This document shows, one piece after another, positions 1-9,125 of a stretch of DNA of 64,000 nt (position 1 is the stretch's first letter; each line of letters begins with the position of its first letter). This DNA comes from Variovorax sp. 679. GTDB lineage: Bacteria; Pseudomonadota; Gammaproteobacteria; Burkholderiales; Burkholderiaceae_C. The translations under genes were made by a program, and so were the position numbers. Under the pieces are notes generated by a model. The model had not been told where the DNA came from. It made no database searches and worked only from the letters and a program-made list of their open reading frames with translations. The DNA lies in the NCBI RefSeq assembly GCF_003952185.1, contig NZ_RXFS01000003.1, positions 434,001 to 498,000 of the forward strand, read 5' to 3'.

Positions 1-10
1 GGCGCCGGCC

Positions 11-801
<791 letters not shown>

Positions 802-805
<4 letters not shown>

Positions 806-1611
806 CGCCCCTGTCCCTCGCCCACCTGACGGTGCTCGACGTTGCGCCACCCGATCTGTTCGACCTTGCGGCCGAGGCCGGCTTCCAGAACGTCGGCATC
901 CGCATCCTTCCCGCTGCGCCGGGTGCGGTCTCCTACCCGTTGAGCGCTGCCACGGTGCCGGCGTGGCGACGTCGAATGGCCGATGCCGGCGTAGGCATCC
1001 ACGACGTCGAATTCATTCCGCTGACGCCGGAGGTTCGCCTCTGGGAGTTCGCGCCTGCGCTGGGGCTGGCTGCGGAGCTGGGCGCGAGGCGCATCAACGT
1101 GTCGGGCGACGATGCCGACGCGGGCCGCCTCGTCGATCGCTTCGGCGCGCTGTGCGATCTCGCGGCGAGCGTCGGCCTCGGCGTGGACCTGGAGTTCATG
1201 CGCTTCCGCATCGTCGGCACGCTGCCGCAGGCACTCGCAATCGTCAAGCGCGCGGGGCGGGCCAACGGGCGACTGCTGATCGACGTGCTGCACCTGTTCC
1301 GCTCCGGTGGCACGGCGGAAATGTTGCGGGAAGTGCCGGCCAGCGCATTGGGCTCGGTGCAACTGTGCGATGCGCCGCGCAAGGACCCGACGGATGCCGG
1401 CATCGTGGCCGAGGCGCGCGAAGGGCGCCTGTTTCCCGGCGAAGGCGAGTTGCCGCTGAAGGCTTTCATGGACGCCTTGCCGCGGGACATACCCGTCGGC
1501 GTGGAAGTGCCGACCGGCAGCACCCATCCGGCGCTCGGGCACGCAGAGCGCGCGGCTCGAGCTTGCGCGGCAACGCGCGAGCTTCTGGCGTCGTGGCAGC
1601 CATCGCGCTGA
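802..1611 (+). CDS. TIM-barrel sugar-phosphate isomerase/epimerase-like enzyme
   Basis: A 269-aa protein of the AP-endonuclease-2-like TIM barrel superfamily. Candidate metal ligands sit at the usual strand ends: Glu131 (VDLEFM), Asp161/His164 (LIDVLHLF), Gln187 (SVQLCD) and Glu235 (GVEVP). The superfamily includes sugar isomerases and also 3-dehydroshikimate dehydratases. Because it lies between an ABC ATPase (4-nt overlap) and a type II dehydroquinate dehydratase, a role in converting dehydroshikimate to protocatechuate is plausible but unproven. It could equally be a generic sugar epimerase; the fold call is firm and the substrate is not. Confidence 0.75.
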
Positions 1612-1661
1612 TGGCAATGCCGCAGCCGACCGAATCATCAACAGCAGGAAAGGAAACCGCG

Positions 1662-2108
1662 ATGAACGTGCTCATGCTTCACGGCATCAACCACAACATG
1701 TTCGGCAAGCGCGACCCGAAGCAGTACGGGACCACCACGCTCGCGGAGATCGACACCGCGCTGCAGGCGCTCGGCCGCGAGCTGGGTGCCGAGGTAGAGA
1801 GCTACCAGACGAACAGCGAGGGCCCGATGTGCGAGCGCATCCACCAGGCCTTCGAGCAGGGCAAGGACGCGGTGCTGATCAACGCCGGGGCGTGGACCCA
1901 CTACAGCTACGGCATCCGCGATGCGCTGGCGATACTGACCTGCCCGGTGGTGGAGCTGCACATGTCGAACATCCACGCGCGCGAGGAGTTCCGGCACAAG
2001 TCGGTCTTCGCCGAGATCGTCAGGGGGCAGATCTGCGGCTTCGGCGTGGACAGCTACCTGCTGGCGTTGCGCGCCGCGGTGTCGGCGGTCAGGCAGGAGA
2101 GCACCTAG
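1662..2108 (+). CDS. aroQ: Type II 3-dehydroquinate dehydratase
   Basis: A 148-aa type II dehydroquinase, interconverting 3-dehydroquinate and 3-dehydroshikimate in the cytoplasm. Key residues line up with the family: Arg17 and catalytic Tyr22 (KRDPKQYG), Asn74 and His80 (LINAGAWTH), His100 and the Arg region in ELHMSNIHAREEFR. The usual N-terminal NGPNLN motif is changed to HGINHN, so this is a divergent member. The start is set by GGAAAGG about 7 nt upstream; a longer in-frame ORF reading back over the previous gene is a shadow. The position in a transporter/TIM-barrel operon suggests a catabolic (quinate/shikimate) enzyme rather than the biosynthetic one. Confidence 0.85.
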   Translation: MNVLMLHGINHNMFGKRDPKQYGTTTLAEIDTALQALGRELGAEVESYQTNSEGPMCERIHQAFEQGKDAVLINAGAWTHYSYGIRDALAILTCPVVELHMSNIHAREEFRHKSVFAEIVRGQICGFGVDSYLLALRAAVSAVRQEST

Positions 2109-2207
2109 TTCCGTCGCGGCCCGCGTTCGCGCTGAAGGCGGTCGCGGGCTACGACTTCGGCTCTAAGCGCCCTCAAGCAGACGAAGACGCAATGGAAAAG
2201 AACTGCG

Positions 2208-3245
2208 TCAGTCGATGCTGATGTTCGCGGCCTTCGCGATCTCGGCCCACTTCACGCGGTTGTCGTGCACGGTCTTCCTGAACTGCGCGGGCGACTCGAT
2301 GCGCACGGTGTTGCCCTGGCTCTCGAAGCGCTCGCGGATCTCGGGGGTCTCGAGCACCGCCTTCACGGCCGCATTGAGCTTGTCGACGATCTGCGGGTCG
2401 GTGCCCTTGGGCGCGAAGATGCCGAACCAGATCGAGCTGTCGAAGCCCTTGGTGCCGGGAAGGCCGCTCGACGCGATGGTGGGCACCTCCTTCACCGCCG
2501 GCACGGCCGCGGCGGTGGTCACGCCCAGCAGGCGCACCTTGCCGGCCTTGTAGTGCGGCAGCACGGTCTGCACCTGGTTCATGATGCAGCACGTTTCGCC
2601 GCGCACCACCGACGTGATGGCCTCGGGGCCGCCCTTGTAGGGCACGTGCACCATGTTCAGGCCCAGGCGCGAGTTGAACTCGGCAAAGGCCATGTGCGTG
2701 CCGGCGCCGTTGCCTGTAGACGCATAGTTGTACTTGCCGGGGTTGGCCTTGACCAGCTCGACGAATTCCTTCAAGGTCTTGACGTTGATCACGTCGGGAT
2801 TGATGGTGAGCACGTTCGACACGTCGAGCACCGGCGCCACCGGCACGAAGTCGGCCTCCACGTCGAAGGGCAGCTTCTTGTAGAGCGCGGCGTTGCTGCC
2901 GTGCGTGGCGGCGGTGCCGAACGAGAGCGTGTAGCCGTCGGGCCTGGAGTGGGCCACGTAGTCGCTGGCGATGTTGCCGGCGGCGCCCGACTTGTAGTCG
3001 ATGATGACCGGCTTGCCGAGCTGCTTCGACAACGGCTCCTGGATGGTGCGGGCCACCACGTCCACGCCCGAGCCGGCCGGAAAGCCCATGATGAGCGTGA
3101 CGGGTTGTTGCGGCCAGTCGTGCGCGGCGTGCTGGGCGAAGGCGGCGGGCACGGCGAGCGATGCCGTGGCCAGCAGCAGCCCGCGGCGGGCGGATCTGGT
3201 GAATCGGGCGAATCTGGCAAGACGGGTGAGTGGAGAATGAGCCAT
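2208..3245 (-). CDS. Bug/TctC-family tripartite tricarboxylate receptor
   Basis: A periplasmic solute-binding protein of the Bug (TctC) family, 345 aa. The signal peptide has a basic n-region, the hydrophobic core GLLLATASLAV and an AFAQ cleavage site. The mature part has the family pattern: WPQQPVTLIMGFPAGSGVDVVAR, an IDYKSGAAGNIASDYVA segment, and a C-terminal EIRERFESQG region. The start at MAHSPL was chosen because it directly precedes the signal peptide; upstream in-frame codons would add 53 residues. No TctA/TctB membrane partner is nearby, as is common for Bug proteins in Burkholderiales. It is convergent with aroQ. Ligand unknown. Confidence 0.88.
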   Translation of the reverse strand: MAHSPLTRLARFARFTRSARRGLLLATASLAVPAAFAQHAAHDWPQQPVTLIMGFPAGSGVDVVARTIQEPLSKQLGKPVIIDYKSGAAGNIASDYVAHSRPDGYTLSFGTAATHGSNAALYKKLPFDVEADFVPVAPVLDVSNVLTINPDVINVKTLKEFVELVKANPGKYNYASTGNGAGTHMAFAEFNSRLGLNMVHVPYKGGPEAITSVVRGETCCIMNQVQTVLPHYKAGKVRLLGVTTAAAVPAVKEVPTIASSGLPGTKGFDSSIWFGIFAPKGTDPQIVDKLNAAVKAVLETPEIRERFESQGNTVRIESPAQFRKTVHDNRVKWAEIAKAANISID

Positions 3246-3383
3246 TGCAGTCTTTCGGTCGGTCAGTCTTTTGTCTTCAATGCAGACGGTGCAGGCGCGC
3301 ATTGTGGCGCGCGGCTGATGCCCGAATCCATATGAGCTTATGCGCGACATGCACGTACCGCGCCCGCTCTCCATAATTGGCCC

Positions 3384-5051
3384 ATGGTCCGTTCCTCCCA
3401 ACAACTACATATCCCACGCGAGCCCGCGCCCCTTCGCCCGGCCGCCACGGTGCTGCTGCTGCGCGACAGCGCCGCCGGCATCGAAGTGCTCATGACCCGC
3501 CGTTCCGCCACCGCCAGCTTCGCGCCCGGCGCGTACGTGTTTCCAGGCGGCCACATCGACGAAGCCGACGAGGCGGCCAAGCGCATCGCCACGCGCCGCC
3601 CCACGCAGAGCCGTGTACAGCGCACGCAGGCCATCGCGGCCATCCGCGAGGCTTTCGAAGAACTGGGCATCCTGCTCGCGCACCATGCCGACGGCAGCCC
3701 CGTCACGGCCGAGGAGATCGCCTCGATGGACCGCGCCGACACCGCCGGCACCGCCTTCGCCGACCAGTGCGCAGCGCGCGGCCTGGTGCTCGACTCCGAC
3801 CGCGTCTTCACCTTCGCGCACTGGATGACCGACCGCGACCTGCCCCGTCGCTTCGACGTGCCCTTCCTGGTGGCGCGCATGCCCGAGGGCCAGTCGCCCA
3901 AGGCCGACGAGAGCGAGCAGTTCGAACCCTGCTGGGTGCGCCCCGCCGATGCGCTGGCGCGCCACGAGGCCGGCACCTTCTTCATGATCTTCCCGACCGT
4001 GCGCACGCTGCAGCGCATGGCCGCCTACGCCACCGTCGACGCCCTGCTCGCGGCCTGCGCCGGCGAAACCCCGCTGTGGACCAGCTGCCCGCGCGCCGGC
4101 CTGCTCAAGGGCGAGGACGCGCGCTACATGGAGCACGAGTCGCCCTACGGCGAGCTCGCGCTGGTCTGCCCCGACGGCCAGGTGCTGCACGCGCTCGACT
4201 GGCAGAGCGAGCACCCGGTGCCGCTGCTGAAGAACGTGATGCGCCTGACCGCGCCCAACCCGAGCGCGATGACCGGCCCGGGCACCAACAGCTACATCGT
4301 GGGCGACGCGGCCACCGGCTACATCGTGATCGATCCGGGCCCGAACGACTTCGACCACATCGGCCGGCTGTGGCGCGCCACGCAGGGCGACATCCGCATG
4401 ATCGTCTGCACGCACTCGCATGCCGACCACTCGCCGGGCGCGGCGCCGTTGCAGGCGCTGTGCAAGAACGGCAGCAAGCCGCCGATCCTCGGGCTGGCCT
4501 CGAAGCCGACCGCACGCGCAACTGCACGCTTCACGCCCGAGCGCGAGCTGGACGATGGAGAACGCCTCGTGCTCTCCGGCACAAGCGCCACGGGTGAGGC
4601 CATCACCCACACGCTGCGCGTGATCCACACGCCCGGCCACGCGGCCAACCACCTGTGCCTGGTGCTGGAGGAAGACGGCCTGCTGTTCTCGGGCGACCAC
4701 ATCCTCAACGGCAGCACCACGGTGGTCGATCCGCCGGACGGCGACATGAGCGCGTACCTCGATTCGCTCGACGCTCTCGACGCGGCCTGCGAGGCCGGCG
4801 GCATCGAATTCATCCTGCCCGCGCACGGTTACGTGATCGGCTTCGCCCGCACCGCCATCGGCATGCTGAAGGCGCACCGGCTGAAGCGCGAGGCCAAGAT
4901 CGCCGCCGCGATGCAGAAGCTGCCCGAAGGCACTCCCGATGACTGGCTGCCGCTGGCCTACGACGACGTGCCCGAACGCATGTGGCCGGTGGCCGCGCGT
5001 TCGCTGGCCGCGCACGTGGCGCGCATCCGCCAGCTGGCGGCGGCCCGATGA
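3384..5051 (+). CDS. Fusion of NUDT19-like Nudix domain and metallo-beta-lactamase fold
   Basis: A 555-aa two-domain hydrolase. The N-terminal half carries a Nudix motif split by an insertion of about 18-20 residues: VFPGGHIDEAD near 51 and AAIREAFEELGILL near 85, the arrangement of NUDT19/RP2-type Nudix proteins (CoA or nucleoside-diphosphate substrates). The C-terminal half is a metallo-beta-lactamase domain with the Zn motif THSHADH at about 342-348, further His in HTPGHAANH and the FSGDH segment, then a short winged-helix tail as in LACTB2-type hydrolases. Known MBL relatives cleave thioesters or nucleic acids. The next gene starts inside its stop codon (ATGA at 5048-5051). The combined substrate is unknown. 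Confidence 0.85.
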   Translation: MVRSSQQLHIPREPAPLRPAATVLLLRDSAAGIEVLMTRRSATASFAPGAYVFPGGHIDEADEAAKRIATRRPTQSRVQRTQAIAAIREAFEELGILLAHHADGSPVTAEEIASMDRADTAGTAFADQCAARGLVLDSDRVFTFAHWMTDRDLPRRFDVPFLVARMPEGQSPKADESEQFEPCWVRPADALARHEAGTFFMIFPTVRTLQRMAAYATVDALLAACAGETPLWTSCPRAGLLKGEDARYMEHESPYGELALVCPDGQVLHALDWQSEHPVPLLKNVMRLTAPNPSAMTGPGTNSYIVGDAATGYIVIDPGPNDFDHIGRLWRATQGDIRMIVCTHSHADHSPGAAPLQALCKNGSKPPILGLASKPTARATARFTPERELDDGERLVLSGTSATGEAITHTLRVIHTPGHAANHLCLVLEEDGLLFSGDHILNGSTTVVDPPDGDMSAYLDSLDALDAACEAGGIEFILPAHGYVIGFARTAIGMLKAHRLKREAKIAAAMQKLPEGTPDDWLPLAYDDVPERMWPVAARSLAAHVARIRQLAAAR

Positions 5052-5767
5052 GCATGAACGCTCCCGCCGAAGACGAAGGCATCCGCCTCGCCAAGCGCGT
5101 GGCTGCGCTGGCCGGCGTGTCGCGCCGCGAAGCCGAGCTGCTGATCGAGAACGGCGCGGTGCGCGTCGACGGTGTGCCGCAGATGCTGCCGCAGTCGCGC
5201 GTGCTGCCGCACCAGAAGGTCGAGATCGAGGCCGGCGCGAAGCCCGAGCCCGTGTTGCCTGTCACGCTGCTGCTGTACAAGCCTGCGGGCATGCCTACCG
5301 ACACCGCGCACCGCCTGCTTGTTGCCGCGAACCATCACGAGCCCGAGCGCGCCGGGCTGCGCTTTCTGCCGGCGCATGCGAAGGCGCAGCGCTGCATGAC
5401 GCCGCTCGAGACCGGCGCCAGCGGGTTGGTCGCGTACACGCAGGAATTCCGCATCGAACGCAAGCTGCAGGAAGACGCCGGCATCCTCGAGCACGAGGTG
5501 ATGGTGGACGTGGCCGGCCCCGTGAGCCCCGAGGTGCTGACGCGGCTGGAGCGCTCGCCGGCACGCGTGAGCATCGGCCGGCAGACCGACGAACAGACCG
5601 GCCTGCGCTTCGCGCTCAAGGGCGCGCGGCCAGGACAGATCGCCAACATCTGCGACGGCGTCGGCCTTCGCATCGTGGCGATGCGGCGCATCCGCATCGG
5701 CCGCGTGCCGCTGGCGGGACTGCAGCCCGGCCAGTGGCGCTACCTTGCGCCCCACGAACGCTTCTGA
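5048..5767 (+). CDS. S4-domain pseudouridine synthase-like RNA-binding protein, catalytic Asp replaced
   Basis: A 239-aa protein with an N-terminal S4 RNA-binding domain (IRLAKRVAALAGVSRREAELLIENGAVRVDG, broken here after family pattern) followed by an RsuA/RluF-like catalytic fold (LLLYKPAGMPTD, later GLRFALKGARPGQIANI). In active enzymes the loop reads G/H-R-L-D-x-x-T-x-G-L with an essential Asp. Here it is TPLETGASGL, with Glu at that site (codon gag at 5416-5421 region) and no Arg-Leu-Asp. It may be inactive and act as an RNA binder, or use Glu; this is inference. The start at 5048 overlaps the upstream stop; Met two codons later (5054) is an alternative. Confidence 0.78.
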   Translation: MSMNAPAEDEGIRLAKRVAALAGVSRREAELLIENGAVRVDGVPQMLPQSRVLPHQKVEIEAGAKPEPVLPVTLLLYKPAGMPTDTAHRLLVAANHHEPERAGLRFLPAHAKAQRCMTPLETGASGLVAYTQEFRIERKLQEDAGILEHEVMVDVAGPVSPEVLTRLERSPARVSIGRQTDEQTGLRFALKGARPGQIANICDGVGLRIVAMRRIRIGRVPLAGLQPGQWRYLAPHERF

Positions 5768-5888
5768 AGAACAACAGCCAGGAAAGAAAAGAAGCGAAGG
5801 AAGACAGAGGACGACGATGCACCGCGTGTTCGCGGCCCGCAATTTTTCAGCCGCGGCCCCACAGGGCCGCCGACAGGGAGACTGAGCC

Positions 5889-6431
5889 ATGAAATTCGGA
5901 ACACGGGGCACCGCCCTTGCCTGCACGGTGCCGCTGGCACTGGTGGCGGGCTGCAGCTACCTCGCGCCCGAGCCCCCGCCTGCGCCACCCGCGCCACCGC
6001 CGCCCATCGTCTCGAAGGACGGCCTCGCGCCCATCACCGAGGAGCAGGTCGAGCGCATCCGCGAGGCCATCGCCAGCAAGCCGCCGAGCCCCGCCGTGGG
6101 CAAGGTGGTTCGCAGCGCCTCGCCGACCATCGAATCGTTCGTGCGTACCGAGGGCTGCATCACCGCGCGCAACGGCGCGGTGCTCAACCCCTTCGCGGCG
6201 CCCGGCCGTCTGTTCGACGGCAGCGGCTTCCAGGGCGGCCCGATGGCGGAGATGCAGTACCACGACAAGACCGCCTGCGTGACCGTGAAGCGCATCCAGA
6301 ACTGGAAGATGGTCTCGCCGAAGCTGCTGCGCTTCGAGGTGGTCTACGTGGGCGACGACGGAGAAGAGCGCGCCATCAAGCGCCATGAGCTGGTGCGCCA
6401 GCCCAAGGGCGGCTGGCTGTTCACGCGCTGA
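5889..6431 (+). CDS. Putative lipoprotein of unknown function
   Basis: A 180-aa secreted protein. It begins MKFGTRGTALACTVPLALVAGC, a classic lipoprotein signal with lipobox LVAGC, followed by a Pro-rich linker (PEPPPAPPAPPPP) that would span from the membrane anchor. The rest has no motif I recognise; it includes two Cys (GCIT and TACVT) that could form a disulfide. The 3' end overlaps the convergent MFS gene by 11 bp. I do not assign a function. Confidence 0.75.
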   Translation: MKFGTRGTALACTVPLALVAGCSYLAPEPPPAPPAPPPPIVSKDGLAPITEEQVERIREAIASKPPSPAVGKVVRSASPTIESFVRTEGCITARNGAVLNPFAAPGRLFDGSGFQGGPMAEMQYHDKTACVTVKRIQNWKMVSPKLLRFEVVYVGDDGEERAIKRHELVRQPKGGWLFTR

Positions 6432-7653
6432 GCTTCGCTGCGGCGGCCGCGCGCTTCTGCGTGCGCAGCGCGATCGCGAACGACAGCTGCGCCACGAAGC
6501 CCGCCCCCGCCAGCACGATGGCCGAGGCCAGCGCCGGGTTACTGTGCCCCATGCCCGCAAGCGCAGTGCACAGCGCCCCCACCGCCATCTGCGTGAAGCC
6601 GTAGAGGCCCGAGGCCGAGCCGATGACCTGCGGGTTGACGCTGATGGCCTGCGTGAGCGCGGCCGGCGCGGCCATGCCGGCACCCACGGTGAACAGGAAC
6701 ATGCAGGCGACGATGAGCGGCACCGATAGATGGCTGCTCAACGCGGCGCCGAGCAGCACGAAGGCCGCGGCCACGCTCAGCGCGTTCGAGCGGATCATGA
6801 GGCGGTCGACCCGCACCCGCGAAATCAGGTGGCTGGTGAGGAAGCTGCCAAGCCACACGCCCGACACGAGGATGGCGAGGTAGATGCCCGCCTCGTGCGC
6901 CGGCCGGTGCAGCTGGTCCACGAAGATGAAGGGCGCCGACGCGATGAAGGCGTACATCGACGTGGTGGCGCAGCCGCCGCCTATCGAGAAACCCAGGAAG
7001 GCCGGCGAGGCCAGCAGCTTGCCGTAGTTGCGCGCCAGGTCGCGTGCGTTGACGACCGCGCCCGGCGTGCCGGTTTCGGGCAGCAGGCGCCAAGTGAACA
7101 GGAAGCCGACCACGCCCAGACCGAACAGCGCGTAGAAGATCGAGCGCCAGCCGAACGCAGTGGCGAGCGCGCCGCCGACCAGCGGCGCGAGGCTCGGGCC
7201 GACGGTGACCATCAGGTTCATCAGCGCGAGACGGCGCGTGGCCTCCTGCGGTTCGGCCGTGTCGCGCACGATGCTGCGGCCGAGCACCAGGCCGGCGCAG
7301 CCACCCACCGCCTGGAACAGGCGCGCGGCGATCAGCGAATGCACCTCGGGCGCGAGCGCGGCCGCAAGACCCGCCACGCAATAGAGCCCCAGCCCGAACA
7401 GCAGCACCGGCCGCCGCCCGTAGCGGTCGGCCAGCGGGCCGTACACCAGCTGGCCCACCGCGAGGCCGAGGATGTAGAGGCTCACGGTCATCTGCATCTC
7501 GCCGATGCCGGCACCGAGGCTCTTCGCGGCGATGGGCAGCGCGGGCACGAAGACGTGCATGGCCAGCGTGCCGCTGAAGGTGACCAGCGCGAGCAGCCAC
7601 AGCGGCGCGTGCGGGCGGCGCTGCGGCTGCGCGGATGTGGCGGCCGATGTCAT
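6421..7653 (-). CDS. Bcr/CflA-family MFS drug efflux transporter
   Basis: A 410-aa, 12-helix major facilitator of the Bcr/CflA drug:H+ antiporter family in the inner membrane. Visible features are the motif between TM2 and TM3 (GPLADRYGRRPVLLFG), the TM4-5 region (GRSIVRDTAEPQEATRR) and LPETGTPG before the central loop. Its ATG overlaps the stop of the upstream outer-membrane factor (7650-7653), so it is the last gene of the efflux operon. Finding an MFS pump in the same transcript as an AaeB-type pump, adaptor and outer-membrane channel suggests a broadened export module. Substrate unknown. Confidence 0.88.
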   Translation of the reverse strand: MTSAATSAQPQRRPHAPLWLLALVTFSGTLAMHVFVPALPIAAKSLGAGIGEMQMTVSLYILGLAVGQLVYGPLADRYGRRPVLLFGLGLYCVAGLAAALAPEVHSLIAARLFQAVGGCAGLVLGRSIVRDTAEPQEATRRLALMNLMVTVGPSLAPLVGGALATAFGWRSIFYALFGLGVVGFLFTWRLLPETGTPGAVVNARDLARNYGKLLASPAFLGFSIGGGCATTSMYAFIASAPFIFVDQLHRPAHEAGIYLAILVSGVWLGSFLTSHLISRVRVDRLMIRSNALSVAAAFVLLGAALSSHLSVPLIVACMFLFTVGAGMAAPAALTQAISVNPQVIGSASGLYGFTQMAVGALCTALAGMGHSNPALASAIVLAGAGFVAQLSFAIALRTQKRAAAAAKLSA

Positions 7654-9125
7654 TGCGCTGGGTTGGCCGGCGTCGAACCCTGGGCGAGATGGGCGTCATC
7701 GGGCTCCCAGCCGCCGCCGAGCGCCATGAACAGCACCACCTGGTCGTCGGCCAGCTGCGCCTCGCTGGCCGCGAGCGCGGCTTCGCTGGCGGCCAGCGAG
7801 CGTTCGGCGTCGAGCGCGTCGAGGTAGCCGGTGCGGCCGTTCTGATAGAGCTGGCGCGCCTGCGCGGCGACCTTGGCGCTCTCGTCGCGAGAGGCCTGCA
7901 GCGCGGCGCGGCGGTCGAGCTCGCGTGCATAGGTGGCGAGCGCGGTTTCGGTTTCGCGCAGCGCGGTGAGCACCGTGCCGTCGAACTTCGCCAGCGCAGC
8001 ACGCGTGCCGGCCTCGGCCTGTGCGATGCGCGACTGCGCCGCGCCGGTGTTCGGAATGGTCCACGAGATCAGCGGGCCGAGGCTCCAGGCGAAGGTGTCC
8101 TTGCGGCCAAAGCCGTCGGCGTGCCCCACCGAGGAGCCCGAGAGGCCCAGCGTGACCTTCGGATAGAGCTCGGCCGTCGCCACGCCGATGCGCGCGGTCG
8201 ATGCGGCGAGGCTGCGTTCGGCCTGGCGGATGTCGGGGCGGCGGCGCAGCAGCGCGGCGCCGTCGCCCACCGGCAGCACGCCAGCAACACGCGGCGGCAC
8301 GGTGCAGTCGGCCACCTCGCGCGGGAAGTCCTGCGGCAGCGCGCCTGTGAGAGTGGCGAGGCGGTACAGCGCGCCCTGGCGCTCGGCCTTCAGCGGCGGC
8401 AGCGCTGCGTTGAGCTGCTGCAACTGCGCACGCGCGCGATTCGCATCGATGGCGCCGGCGCGGCCCGCACGTTGCAGGCGGTCGGTGACGTTGACGGCGT
8501 CCTGCTGCAGTGCGACGGACTTCTGCGCGATCTGCAGCCGCAGGCCGGTGGAACAGGCTTCGGCGTACGCGCGCGCGGTGCCGGCCGCGACGTTCACGCG
8601 CACGAGGTCGAGCGCGGCTTCGGCGGCTTGCGTGCTGGCCTGCGAGGCCTCGATGGCGCGGCGGATCTGGCCGAACAGGTCGACCTGGTAGGACAGCGAG
8701 ACGCCCGCGCTGTAGTTGAAGGTGCTCGGCGGCTCGTAGCCCTTCTGCAGCAGCGACAGGCCCGAGACGTGGCCGAACGAAGGGCCGCCGTTCACGCCGA
8801 TGGTGGGGTGCTTGGCGCCTGCGGTCTCGTCCTCGATGGCGCGCTCGCGCTCGAGATTCGCAACGGCCTGGCGCAGGTCGGTGTTGTGCGCGAGGGCCTG
8901 CTCGACCAGCTTGTCGAGCAGCGGATCGTGATACAGGCGCCACCAGTGCGCGGGCAGCGGCGCGGCATCGGCGGGCGCCTCGGCGAAAGGCTTGCTGGCG
9001 GCGCTCTGGCTGGCGAGCGCTTCGGGCGGCTGCTTGTAGTCGGGGCCGACCGCCGCGCAGGCCGCGAGCGCGGCGGCGGCGGCCTGCGATGCGAGGCGGA
9101 ATGCGAAGCTGGTCATTTCGTTCAT
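7650..9125 (-). CDS. NodT/TolC-family outer-membrane efflux lipoprotein
   Basis: A 491-aa outer-membrane factor. It starts MNEMTSFAFRL with a lipoprotein-type signal (AAAAALAACAAVGPDYKQP), the NodT/OprM hallmark of a lipid-anchored N-terminus followed by GPDY. Two OEP repeats follow: WWRLYHDPLLDKLVEQALAH, and the second with PDIRQAERSLAASTARIGVATAELYPK. It would form the trimeric channel completing tripartite export from the HlyD adaptor. The start at 9125 overlaps the hlyD-like stop (ATGA) and is preferred over an internal Met at 9116. A much longer in-frame ORF upstream is only a shadow of the adaptor gene. Confidence 0.9.
   Translation of the reverse strand: MNEMTSFAFRLASQAAAAALAACAAVGPDYKQPPEALASQSAASKPFAEAPADAAPLPAHWWRLYHDPLLDKLVEQALAHNTDLRQAVANLERERAIEDETAGAKHPTIGVNGGPSFGHVSGLSLLQKGYEPPSTFNYSAGVSLSYQVDLFGQIRRAIEASQASTQAAEAALDLVRVNVAAGTARAYAEACSTGLRLQIAQKSVALQQDAVNVTDRLQRAGRAGAIDANRARAQLQQLNAALPPLKAERQGALYRLATLTGALPQDFPREVADCTVPPRVAGVLPVGDGAALLRRRPDIRQAERSLAASTARIGVATAELYPKVTLGLSGSSVGHADGFGRKDTFAWSLGPLISWTIPNTGAAQSRIAQAEAGTRAALAKFDGTVLTALRETETALATYARELDRRAALQASRDESAKVAAQARQLYQNGRTGYLDALDAERSLAASEAALAASEAQLADDQVVLFMALGGGWEPDDAHLAQGSTPANPAQ

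Noticed and set aside
2109..2207. GCCCGCG/CGCGGGC repeat between aroQ and the Bug gene as terminator
   Set aside because: Spacing is long and no T run follows on either strand.
2265..3335. Long plus-strand ORF opposite the Bug gene
   Set aside because: High GC gives long antisense frames; composition is Arg/Gly/His-rich without domains and the minus-strand Bug gene is clear.
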